DNA of 64,000 nt. Origin: Chiridota heheva (Eukaryota > Echinodermata > Holothuroidea > Apodida > Chiridotidae). Shown one piece after another: positions 1-10,855 of the stretch. The first letter of the stretch is position 1, and every line of letters begins with the position of its first letter. The notes under the pieces were generated by a model. That model made no database searches and had not been told where the DNA came from. It saw nothing but the letters and a program-made list of their open reading frames with translations. Made by a program: the position numbers and the translations under genes. The stretch spans positions 425,001-489,000 of the forward strand of contig JAIGNY010004484.1 of assembly GCA_020152595.1 (NCBI GenBank). Reading direction: 5' to 3'.

Positions 1-553
1 TGATATCAGTTTACCAGTAATCAAGCTCAAATTTACATGGATTTTTACATACTTACACGTTCCAATACGTTAAGACTATTTTGTGGATCATATCATTTTA
101 TCTGTAAGCAACTCCAAATTTACATGGTTATTTACATAGTTACATGGTTCAAGATGTTAAAACAATCTTGTTGATTATAATCAAGTTAGAATTGACTTAG
201 ATTTTTCGTGAGCATTTACTATCGTTTATCTAAATAAGCCACCTTTAATGCTGACCAAAAGGTTTGTTCATTTGGTCCACTTTGATGTCGTGTGGACCTT
301 TTCAGGAAGTTTCAAGTAACTCTTTCTGTGAGAGTGTTTTCTTTATTATTTTGTTATCATTTTTATATTTACTTTTTTTTAACTTTCAAAACTCCGTATA
401 TTCTACTTGGTTTTTTAGATATATGTCTTTACCAATTTCAATGTTTATCTCCTCCATAATTATTGCCCCATCCAATTATTTACTAGCAATGGCTTGTTTA
501 CTCATCATGCGGATATTGTATATGCTCCACACTATTTTATTGATTAATTTGAA
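1..553. other. No gene recognised; upstream flank of LINE
   Basis: AT-rich sequence before the first recognisable LINE endonuclease start. A twofold, imperfect repetition of a phrase containing 'aatttacatgg' occurs in the first 130 bases. Reading frames here show no family I know. It may be the decayed 5' part (ORF1 or leader) of the LINE that follows, but nothing in the sequence proves it. Confidence 0.4.
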
Positions 554-3500
554 ATGACTACTATAAAAATTGCCTCTTTCAATACACGGGGCATCAGAGA
601 CTGTAAGAAAAGGAGAAAATATTTTGCCTTTTTTCACAATCATTTTTTTGATATTATTTTTTGACAAGAGACTAATTCTACCCACAGTGATATTAAATAC
701 TGGAGCAATGAATGGGGTGGCAAGGTTCTGTTTGCACACGGCTCCAGTGATAGCCGTGGTGTTATGATTTTACTTAAACCCTAGCTAAATATTTGCATTG
801 ATGATATTACGTGTGATGTTAATGGTAGATACGTTGTAACTGATTGTCGTATAGAGAACACTCCTTATCTTTTAATTAATAATTACGCTCCAAATATTGA
901 TCAACCTAATTTTCTCAATGATATTGGCAATATTATTGGTAAATATAGCAATATCAATATAATTTGGTGCGGTGATTTCAACCTTGTTTTCGATTTTGAT
1001 TTAGATGAAAAAAGGGGAAATAGAGTAAGTAATTTCAATGCGAGAAATTCTGTGTTGGAACTCATTAGCAGGTTTGACCTTTTAGACATCTGGAGAGAAC
1101 GGCATCCTTGTTATTCTTACTATGCTTGGCATTCTACCATTGACAAAAGTATACATTGCAGGCTTGACTTTTTCCGTATCTCCAGATGTCTAATTCATCT
1201 TGTTGACGATACTTCTTCTTATCCTTTGTTTAATTCTGACCATGATATTCTTACCATCAAATTGCTTTCTTCATTAGAACGCGGTCCAGGTAGTTGGAAA
1301 TTTAATGCCTCCTTGCTCAAAGATAATGATTACGTAAGTCTTATTAATGATATCACCACTTCCATTACTGTTGATTATTCTCATTTGAATGCTTCTTTGT
1401 TCTAGGAATTTCTTAAAATGAAATTCAGTTCTGTTACTATTGCTTACTTTAAACGTAAGGCACGTGAAAGATTAGCTCATGAGCGCAAGGTACTTCAATT
1501 TATTTCGTATTATGATCAACTATGTATAACATCTCCCACTGATTCAAACTTATCTGCTTTAAAAGGTTTCAAGAATGAGCTCGATTTGATATACGATTAT
1601 AAACTTAAAGGTATTACTATTCGTTCCAGGGCAAGGTGGGATGAGGGTGGGGAGAAAAACACCAGGTATGTCCTTAGTTTAAAACCTAGAAATAAAGCCT
1701 CCAACTGTATTACTAAATTGATAAATGGTACTGGTTCGCATGTTACAAATAAGCATGTACTTCTTGATGAAATTGAATTTTTTTACCGTTCTCTTTATTC
1801 CAAACGCCCTGTTAGTAACCCCTCTACGCTTTTCAATTCCATCAACAGTAATAAATGTATTTCGAATGAGGATTCGGTTTCTCTAGAAGGCCCATCAACT
1901 TTTAGCGAATGTAAAGATTCCCTATTTTTTACGCCGTCCAATAAATCACCAGGTACCGATGGCTTAACTTCTGACTTTTATAAATATTTTTGGGTTAAAA
2001 TTGGGAAATTCGTTGTTAACGCGCTAAATTTTTCTTATAATAATATGTGTTTATCCAAACAACAATCACAGGCAGTGATCTCTTTAATTCTTAAGCCTGG
2101 CAATAACCCATCATTCTTAAAAAACTGGAGACCTATGGCTCTACTTAATACCGATTACAAAATAGCAGCTAAATCCCGGCCAACCGTTTAAAATGTATTT
2201 TAATTGATCTTATCAGTCCAGAGCAGACTGGTTTCCTTAAGGGTAGGTATATCAGGGAAAATATTTGTTTAGTGTTAGATACTATTAGCTATTGTAATCA
2301 TAATAATTTACCAGCTTCTTTAATCTTTCTCGATTTTGAGAAAGCGTTCGACTCCTTGGACCACTCATTTATTAACAAGGTACTTTCTTATTTTAATTTT
2401 GGACGGGTTTCATACAATGGGTTTCTACCCTTTATGCACTGATGCAAAGGCTACTTCATGTGTAATCAACAATGGTCATTGTACTAATCATTTTCAGGTA
2501 TCACGTGGCGTACGACAAGGCTCCTCTTAGTCCTTATTTATCTATAATTTGTTCTGAAATTCTTTGTATCTATATCAAGCATAACCAATCTATTAGAGGT
2601 ATACGTGTAAGTGATATCAACTTAAAAATTTGTCAATATGCTGATGACACTGTTCTATTTACGGACGGTTCTAAGTCGTCCACTGATGCCGCTATTTTAA
2701 GTCTAAATGACTTTGGCAAAGTCTCCGGTCCCGTAATTAATTTTGATAAATCATACATTTTCCTCCTTGGTTATTACACCGAAATACCCCCAAATCATCT
2801 CAAAAATTATATTCTTAAGTTTTTAAATGACCCTATCTATTATTATGTACTTCGTTTACAACTCACCATGACGATTTTTTCCATCTGAATTATCAGCCCA
2901 AGTTATCTCGCCTTAAGAACGTTCTTAATCTATGGTCAACTCGTGACCTCACACCCATAGGCAAAATTACTATCATTAAATCTTTTGCTCTTTCCCAACT
3001 AGTTTACTTATTTACTGTCCTTCCAAACCCCCCTCATTCCTATATCATGGAACCTGACACAATTTTGTTTAAGTTCATTTGGAATGGTTAATCACATAAA
3101 GTTAAAAGTTCTTCACTTATTATTGATGACGATAAGGGCGGGCTTCGTATGTTGCATGCTGATTTTTTTATTTCTACTCTAAAGTGTTCTTGGATTCGTC
3201 GTTATTGTTCACCTATTTCAAATAATTGGAATTTTTTGTTTGATTTAGCTTTACGTAATTTTGGAAATATGTCTCTATTTAAATGTAATATGAGTCCACA
3301 TAATGTTTTAAAAATTAGGAACTGTTTTGTAAAACAGGTATGTGAAGCTTGGTTCTCTTTTAACTTTAATATGTCGCTTGATCACTTTGATAATCAAATT
3401 GTTTTAAACAAGTCACTTCTAAAAATTGGGAACAAGACATTTTTTGATAAGAATCTTTTAAACGCCAGGGCATTTCGGGTCCGTGACTTTTCCTGCATGA

Positions 3501-4258
3501 ATGGTTACCCGAAAAGTTATATTGACTTTATAAAAGAGGTCAAGGTTACATCCTTACCTTTCACCCGTTATTTTGGTATTATCTCTTGCATACCTGCCTC
3601 TTGGAAAGATAATTTACCTCCCCATGTTGCCAACTCTGTTAATGTTACCCGTAATGAATCAAATTTATCACTTTATTGTTCCAATTGCATTTCCAACAGA
3701 TCAATCTATTATTCTATCGTAAAACAGTACAAGAAGTTACCATCCTGTTTAGATAAGTGAAACGACGATTTTCCTTATGCTACTGATTGGAGCAAAATCT
3801 TTCTGTTCTCCTTTAAAGCTGTTAAGAATTCTAAACTTCATTATTTCCAATTCCGTTTCATGCACAGGATACTAGGTACCAATTATTTTTTGAATAAGAT
3901 AGGTTTATTAGATTCACCCTTGTGTACATTTTGAAATGCCTCAGATGAGACTTCATCTCATCTCTTTTGGGATTGCTCATTTGTTACTTGTTTCTGGAGA
4001 GATGCTGTGAAGCTTATTATTTTAAACCCCGTTGTTCTTAATAAAGTCATTGTATTCTTTGAACAACTAGATAATCTGAAAGCCCCTTTAGATTATTTCC
4101 TAATTCATGCTAAAAATTATATTTATAATTGCAAGTGTAAGTCTGTTTTACCCCAAGCTAATCATTTTCATCGCATTTTGTTATTTAATCTTCAAGTTGA
4201 CGGGTATATCAATCGTCATGGTAACTCAAATAGCACCCATCATAATTTCTTTAAGTAA
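554..4258 (+). mobile_element. Decayed Tx1/L1-like LINE, ORF2 (endonuclease and reverse transcriptase)
   Basis: A non-LTR retrotransposon ORF2 broken by many frameshifts and stops. Seen in order: an apurinic-endonuclease start with a SFNTRGIRD motif (about 575-605), the catalytic GDFNLVFD motif (about 970), an RLDFFRIS motif (about 1160-1185), a pre-RT segment with SPGTDGLTSDFYKYFW (about 1945-1990), an RT finger segment with LKNWRPMALLNTDYK (about 2120-2160) and the RT active site QYADDTVLF (about 2635-2660). A long C-terminal connection domain ends at 4258. This arrangement and the 'fY..LY' pre-RT block are typical of the L1/Tx1 clade. The YADD core survives but at least six frame changes make it a pseudogene. 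Family assignment is from motif recognition; a CR1-type element is unlikely. Confidence 0.88.
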
Positions 4259-4311
4259 CACTAGTATGTAGACTAAACTACTGCATTCTTTGCACTTATA
4301 CTAGAAGAATA

Positions 4312-4522
4312 AGGCTTATCGCGTGGTTGTTGCGGACCGGATGGTCCCTCACTTCAGTGTTCCCGGGCGTACCGACTACCCCTCTGGTGCCTTGGTCCGC
4401 CTGGTCAGCGGTCAAAATGCCACCGCTGACCAGGCGGACCAAGGCACTCGAGGGGTAGTCGGTACGCCCGGGAACACTGAAGTGAGGGATCATCCGGTCC
4501 GCAACAACCACGCGATAAGCCT
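4312..4522. repeat. Giant near-perfect palindrome, 101-nt arms with 9-nt loop
   Basis: The left arm (4312-4412) and right arm (4422-4522) are reverse complements with about three mismatches, separated by the loop CAAAATGCC. The arms are clearly GC-richer than the surrounding AT-rich sequence and include a CCCGGGCGTACC block. As a single strand this would fold into one 101-bp hairpin. Because of the symmetry, both strands carry almost the same open reading frame (about 4296-4598), which is a by-product of the palindrome and not evidence of a gene. It lies between the end of a LINE and the promoter region of a Polinton-type polymerase. It could be a fold-back element, a hairpin end of a linear parvovirus-like or transposon genome, or an inverted duplication formed during repair. 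Confidence 0.9.
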
Positions 4523-4675
4523 GAAGGGGTGTTGCCACCCCTATCTTCTTTTTATTTCTTCCAACAGAATAGACAGAAAAGTTGTTACAATGTTATAAGC
4601 GTTTATTCAACTTGACTGCCAAATTAACCTACAATACAACCAAACTATCCTACACATTTTTACGGTTATATCCGC

Positions 4676-4896
4676 TCTGTTATCTTGTCATCTTAAAGAA
4701 TTGAAACTGACATTGCGCAACTTTAAGATTACTTTCAATTTGTTCTAGGATTTTTCCGTTATTCAGATCACGTCAGGTCAGGCTCGCCCTGTTATCTTGT
4801 CATCTTAAAGAATTGAAACTGACATTTCCTAACTTTAGGATTACTTTCAATTTGAAGTGGGATTTTCCGTTATTCCGATCACGTCAGGTCAGGCTT
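4676..4896 (+). repeat. Two tandem 113-bp repeats upstream of the first PolB gene
   Basis: Unit 1 (about 4676-4788) and unit 2 (about 4789-4896) share a block beginning TGTTATCTTGTCATCTTAAA and ending in CACGTCAGGTCAGGCT. Each carries an ACGTCA (CRE-like) core directly followed by GGTCAGG. Their position 160-380 bp before the polymerase start, with a TATA box in between, suggests an upstream promoter or enhancer duplication; that role is inferred. Confidence 0.8.
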
Positions 4897-5003
4897 AGTG
4901 CCTGAATGTTTTTGGCAGGAGTCAAAGGGTACGACAGATTTGACGGATAATTTGAAAATTTAAGATGCAAATGAAGGGGTGTTTTTTTTTTTAATGATTT
5001 TAG

Positions 5004-5012
5004 GTATAAAAA
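5004..5012 (+). promoter_or_regulatory. TATA box of first PolB gene
   Basis: TATAAA at 5005-5010 lies 48 bp before the ATG at 5058, the spacing expected for a short leader. It follows the duplicated 113-bp unit. Assignment rests on sequence and position only. Confidence 0.5.
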
Positions 5013-5057
5013 AACGGAGACGGGTAGCCGAAAAGTCCATTCTGACCATCGAGAACC

Positions 5058-8000
5058 ATGTCATCTGTGGTAGTAACTGACCTACATAGAGACGGCTGGA
5101 GATTTGTCTATGAAGCCTGGAGGAAAGCAGGCCATAAGCCAGCTAAACTTTATACTTCGTTGGTAAAGATGAGCGATTTGGGGAGTAACCGTTTCACAAT
5201 CATACACAAGGATGAGGTTAAAAAAAATGCGAGAAGGGAACGATTCTGATTCAGACTCTGATTTGTTTATTTCTACCTTGCGCTATTTTGGTGACAATGA
5301 TGATTTAGATTCGGACTTTGTTAATTTGAAGAAAAAAAGGAAGAAGAAGGGTATCAAAGGGAAGCCATGGAAGAAGAAGAAATCGAAGAACTTACCTCGA
5401 ATGCAGATTTCCAACGTAGAACAGAGAGATGGCCGTCCTCCTTCAAATCAACAAGTACCAGTTCAACGACAGTTGCCGTCACAACACATCCCTCCTTGGG
5501 AGCAGGTTAGTGAAGGGTTGGATCCGGCTGTGTTCAGTCAAGAGATCAGTCACATTAGTTTTCATTTACAATCCTTTCCGATACAAATGACAATGCTTCA
5601 ATTAATAATGAGGATGTTAGCGATAATGGTATTGCTATAAACAGTGATTATAACTCTAACACTACTAACAGCAGTAACAGTTCTTTCGATGGACTTTTAC
5701 AAGTTCGGGAAATGCACCATGCCCATTATAACCGCTTTAAGGCGAATCGGAGGGTGTATGAACTAGATTTCAACGATCAAGAATTACTTGAAATTGCGAA
5801 GAGGCATAACCGTTTTGAAGCATTTCTGATATTATTTGATGTTATTATTAAAGCCATTACTCGTCAATACAAGGGCAATGACAAAATTGGCCTCTTAATC
5901 ATTGGTGACTCTCTCGAATATCCGATATATATTCCATTCGGGAGAGTCGACCAATTAACGGTGGAAAGGATCATGCTTATAGTACAGAATGTGACGCAGA
6001 GCAAGAAGAGTTTTTCAATCATTGACAACCTTTATGTGGAGGTGGTGCACATTGAGATACCCGATGGCCACGGGAAAAGCTTCAAAGTTACTTTCAGACC
6101 AGATGCTGTTACGGAGATCCCTACGGCCCCGGAAGGGAATTGTCTTCGCCTTGCCATTGCGGCCGGGTTAAAGAAAAACCTTACCCGAGGGAAGTGGCGC
6201 CACTACAGTGATCTTTCAGAAGCAAAGAAGGTAGAAAGTCTCGAGAAGGAGTTGGCTGTGATTGCACCCCTATTTTCAGCATTCTGCGGGCGTCGGCAAG
6301 AGGAGCTTACAGACGGTAGTCTGGAAGAAGTCCAGCAGTGGGGTGATTTCCTGCACCAGGAGAAGGACACCCAACTTATCGTTCTGCAAAAAGACCTGAC
6401 TGACTTCGTTGTATATTTGGGTGAGGTTAGTAGGCATACAGTTTGTTTATTGCTTGAACGTAATCATTACAATTTAATTGACAGTAAAAAAATCAATTCT
6501 TTTCTTACAAATGGTAAATGGGTTTTTTGCAAGGCTTGTGGGAAAAATGACCGTAATGCGAACGCCCATATTTGTACGAAGAGATATAGTTATTGTCGGA
6601 AAGCGGGACCCAATTGTATATCCCAAACGTGGAAAATTTGTGATGACTGCCATCGAAGGTTTCCAAAAGAGGAATGCTTTAATCAGCATTTAGTACAACA
6701 AATAATTTCAGCATCGGGAAGAAACCAGAACATAGTCTGTAAAGCCCTTAAGGGATGCGAAAATTGTCATGCAACGAAAGGCCGAGATAAACATTTATGT
6801 GATGGTGCTTACTGCAAGAATTGCAAAGCTAACATGTCAAGGGATCATAAATGTCATATGAAGCCTGTTAAATTGCAGAAGTCTGGCACCAAATCTCACC
6901 TTGATTATTTTTTCTTTTTTGATTTTGAATCTTACATTCTACCGCAAGACAATCAGGGTAATGAAAAACATATGCCTTGTTTGGTTTCAGGTTGCCTCGT
7001 GTGCAACCACTGCATGTACGAGAATATTGACCCTGAGGTTATGTGGTGCCCCCAGGGTGAGCATCCCCAAATTTTTTCTTTTTCTGGGCGTAACTGTCTT
7101 AAGTGTTTTGGCGAATTCATTGTAAACGAACAGTTTAAACCATGTACATTTGTAGCGCATAGGTTGCGCAGTCACGATGGGGCCTTTATTTTAGCAGAAT
7201 TGTCCAGAATAGGGGTATCCATAGATGTAATATTAAATGGCTTAAAAGTGATGGCTATCACATCAAAGAAAACAATTAAACATCATCAATTTTTTAGATT
7301 CATAGATAGTCTCAATTTTATTCCCACCGCACTTACAAACTTTCCGAAAACTTTCGGACTGATTGAAAGGAAGAAAGGGTTTTTCCCCTACCTCTTTAAC
7401 AGTAGCAGAAATGATAATTATGTAGGCCCTTGGCCAGATAAACGCTTCTATGACCCAGACCAAATGATGGACAAAAACGAAAAGCGTTTGATACTTGGTA
7501 TAACAGCCAAAAAAAAAAAAAAAAACTTTTAATTTTCAACGTAAAATGTACGAGTATTGTAAGTCCGACGTTCTCATTTTGGCAGAAGGCTGTCTTGAAT
7601 TTCTGCAACTTTTTGAGCAAGAGTTTGAGGATAACCCTTTCCTCAATTCTATAACAATTTCTTCCGCTTGTATGCGGGTTTTCAGATGTCGTTTTATGAG
7701 TAAGGACTGCATTGCTGTTCTACCCTCAAAAGGGCGAAAGGGAAGGGGTACACAGTCCATTGTAGCACGTGAATGGCTCTCTTGGGAGAGTAGCCAAAGG
7801 CAAATGTACATACAAACAGCAGACGCTTCAGAGGTTGAGGCTTGGGTGGGGGGTTATTTTGTTGATAGGTGGTCTGAGATCGAACAGACTGTATTTAAAT
7901 TTCATGGGTGTGCCTTTCATGGCTGTCCGAATTGTTACCCGGGGGACATAAAACAGCCCCATTCAGATGTTTCCATGGCTGATGCTTATGGCCAAACCCA

Positions 8001-8866
8001 AGTTAAGATTTCAGAAGTCAGAGATACACCCAATGTCATAAATGTCGTCGAAATGTGGGAGTGCCAGTGGAATGAGTACAGAAGGGCAAACCCTGAAGTC
8101 ATGCATTGGCTAGAAGAGAATCCGGTTGTGACACCTCTGAAGCCAAGAGAAGCCTTTTTTTGGGGTAGAACAAATGCATGTGCCTTAAAATATGATTGTA
8201 GTGATTACGAAAAGATAAGATACGTTGACTTTTGTTCTTTGTACCCCTGGGGAAATAAATTTGGTATTTCCCAGTGGGGCATCCTATTGTGTACCGTAAT
8301 ATAAGTGTTAGAGAATGTATGGAAGGTAATTATTTTGGTTTGATAAAGTGTAAAGTGCTCCCACCTTCAGACCTTTTCTTTCCGGTATTACTGCAAAAAA
8401 TAAACGACAAACTAATGTTTTTCCTTTGTAGAACCTGTGCTAAATCACAGAGCACAGCTTGTGATCATACCGAAAAGGAAAGGTCTTTGGTGGGCACCTG
8501 GGCCCACCTAGAGCTAAACAAGGCTGTAGAGAAAGGGAACCAAATCTTACATGTGTATGAATTTTTTTATTTTGCAACTCATTCAGACAAATTATTTGTG
8601 CCGTATGTGAAAGCCATGCAAAAAATGAAAGTTGATGGCCTTCACATGTTAAGTCTGTGAAAGATAGACTGAATTTCATTAATGAATATGCAACTAGAGA
8701 AGGGGTTGATTTAGATGCTGAAAGTATCATGCCTAATCCTGGTAAGAGGTCCCTTGCGAAACTAATGTTGAATAGTTTCTGGGGGAAATTTGGGCAGCGG
8801 GATAATTTGCCCCACACCGACTTTGTTACAAAGACAGCCAATTTGTTTAATTTAATGTGTGATTAA
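5058..8866 (+). pseudogene. Polinton/Maverick-type protein-primed DNA polymerase B, truncated and frameshifted
   Basis: A family-B, protein-primed DNA polymerase that would replicate a linear Polinton/Maverick genome. In order: a start at 5058; a frameshift at an A-run near 5220; an acidic then Lys-rich segment (5240-5400); a low-complexity Asn/Ser linker; a 5712-7532 block with an OTU-like pair (PEGNCL near 6135, NHYNLI near 6463); a Cys/His-rich region (6530-6860) with several CxxC pairs; ExoI FFDFESYI (about 6915); ExoII RSHDGAFIL (about 7170); a KGFFPYLFN motif (about 7375); an ExoIII-like YEYCKSDVLIL (7549); palm motif A DFCSLYPWGNK (about 8228); and motif B KRSLAKLMLNSFWGKFGQ (about 8744). 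Frames change at about 5220, 5560, 7530, 8275 and 8655. Coding similarity stops at 8866 before motif C, so roughly the last 200 residues are missing. It is clearly divergent from the PolB fragment at 48.5 kb. Confidence 0.9.
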
Positions 8867-9320
8867 ACAAAAAATATTTTTTGTATTGTTCACATTCTCT
8901 GACGGTTGATATTCATTGCGTCTCATTGCGTCATATTGTGTTACTTATTCCTTTACCCTCCGCTATTTTTTTTTTTATATTTTTTTTTGTGAATGGAAGG
9001 AGGCAAGGTACGTCTGTGTATTTTGCGCATTCCTTTCATTGGTAATCTTCTTAATTGATTGTTTTGACTATATTAGCTAGCTTTTGCTAATTTTTCGCTT
9101 AGTTGTATTTTTATCGATTTATTTTTCTTTCATTCAATTATCACTCTATGAAGTCGCAGAATACACAGATGTGCTTTTCTCATTATTTTCAATTGATTGT
9201 ATTGTTCATTATATCATTATCTGCTCTTACTTATGTTAAAAAGTAATAAAATATTAGTTATTATTCATTATGTGAGGTTTCTTTTACAAATGTATGAATT
9301 TTTATTGTTGTTGTTGAAGA
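8867..9320. other. Noncoding AT-rich stretch after truncated PolB
   Basis: T-rich sequence with no recognisable reading frame. The missing polymerase motif C is not found in any frame here, so PolB ends at an insertion, deletion or recombination point near 8866. Confidence 0.5.
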
Positions 9321-9329
9321 TGTCAATAA

Positions 9330-9650
9330 ACGGAGTAAAAATTTTTTTATCATTATCATTATTATGATTATAATTATTATTGTTATTGTTATCAATATTA
9401 TTATTATTATTATTATTTTGATTAAAACTAATAGTATTATTATTATGAATTTTATTATTATCATTATTATTATTATTATTATTATTATTTTGATGAATAT
9501 TTTCATAATTATTATTATTATTATTTTTAATTTTTTATTATTATTATTATTATTACTATTATTATTATTTTTTCCTTTCAAATATTTTCTTTTAAAATTA
9601 TTTTAAATTATTATTATTATTATCATTACTATTAATATTACTATTATTAT
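9330..9650. repeat. ATT/ATC trinucleotide microsatellite, imperfect
   Basis: About 300 bp of (ATT)n with ATC, GTT and ATG interruptions. The long Ile/Leu/Met-rich reading frames on both strands are products of the repeat and not genes. Confidence 0.95.
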
Positions 9651-10389
9651 GAATTTTACCACACCCATTAGTAGTAGTAGTAGCGGTAAAGTTTTTAATA
9701 ATTACCCAAAAATGTGTTAGACTGCTTTGGGAGTTATGAAACTTGGTCAGTATATTTGTTATTTTCAATTCTATCATATAAAATAAGGATTATGTCAGAC
9801 TTTATGTCTCCTTTAGGACCACAACGCCTCCAGTCAAGTTCTCCGGCTGCCAACGAATCGGTGTACATGAACTTTGACTTGACTGGGCCAGGACGGGAAG
9901 GCAAATGAACACCGCGTTTTCACGCTTCTCTTATCGAACAGCGTTTCAGAGAACCAGGCAGGGGTTGACTGTCCTGCCATCGGGACCGACAGCTTAACGT
10001 CCCCTCTGAAGGACGGTGGGCGCTATTCAACCATTGTCACTTCTCTCAACGGCTGCCAGAATGAGGAGTAGGAGCTGCAGACAAAATGCTTCCGCTTCAA
10101 TGTTCTACTAAATGGTCACTTGAGGTAGCACAAAACTAATCATTTGCCCCATTGAAGCTTATGATAAAAGAGTCAAGTTCAGGATCCTTTTTGTACAAGG
10201 ATGTTATAGATTTGGCATCTTTTGTGATGTTTTCCAAAAAGTACATTTAATATCTCTCAGATGAGGGTACTTTCAATAGGGGGTCACCAAAGGTTTTGCC
10301 CTTTTTTAGGCTGAAGTTAAGAGGTGTTATACACACTCACCAAATCACTCAAGTTTGAGTATGGGTCCATGGTAAAATAGTTCCCCATA
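9651..10389. other. No gene recognised
   Basis: Mixed-composition intergenic DNA, including a somewhat GC-richer patch at 9800-10080. No family motif was found in any frame. Confidence 0.4.
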
Positions 10390-10855
10390 AACTTTTACTG
10401 AAACAATGATGGTAAAGATCTAGGCGTATTGGTTGACTTTTAGTTCTCCTTTAATGGTCACATCAATTCCAAAGTCAAGATAGCCAACAGCATTCTTAGC
10501 CTAATCCGACGCACACTCACTTATACTGGTGAAGATAATCCCATCATTCTTTTCAAATTACTTGTGAGACCTCACCTTGAGTTTGCTAATACTATATGGC
10601 ATCATTTAAAAAAGAAGCACTTAGCTGCAATAGAGAATGTTCATGACGTGCAACTAAGTTAATCTCCACACTTCTGTGACTGCTACACGCGGCCATCAAC
10701 TCATCTCTTTCTGCCTAGAGCCAACACAGAATTGCGACGTAACTTCTTTAGCCATTGGGTAGTTAGCCATTGGAACTCCTTAAGCAACACTGTCGTTACA
10801 GCACCAAGCATCAATACCTTAAAAAACCGTCTGGACATTTTTTAGAGCTCAGAGC
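10390..10855 (+). mobile_element. CR1-superfamily LINE fragment, reverse transcriptase C-terminus
   Basis: The + strand decodes, with stops, to the hallmark end of a CR1/Rex1-like reverse transcriptase: KDLGVLVD near 10410, then KIANSILSLIRRT (about 10470-10510), LVRPHLEFANTIWHHLKKKH (about 10560-10620) and, after a frame change, NFFSHWVV and LKNRLDIF near the end. Upstream endonuclease and palm motifs are absent, consistent with 5' truncation on insertion. Confidence 0.8.

Noticed and set aside
4296-4598. Nearly identical reading frames on both strands across 4.3-4.6 kb
   Set aside because: They are a direct consequence of the palindrome; there is no family match or promoter.
9261-9606. Long Ile/Leu/Asn-rich frames on both strands
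   Set aside because: Translation of an ATT-type microsatellite.
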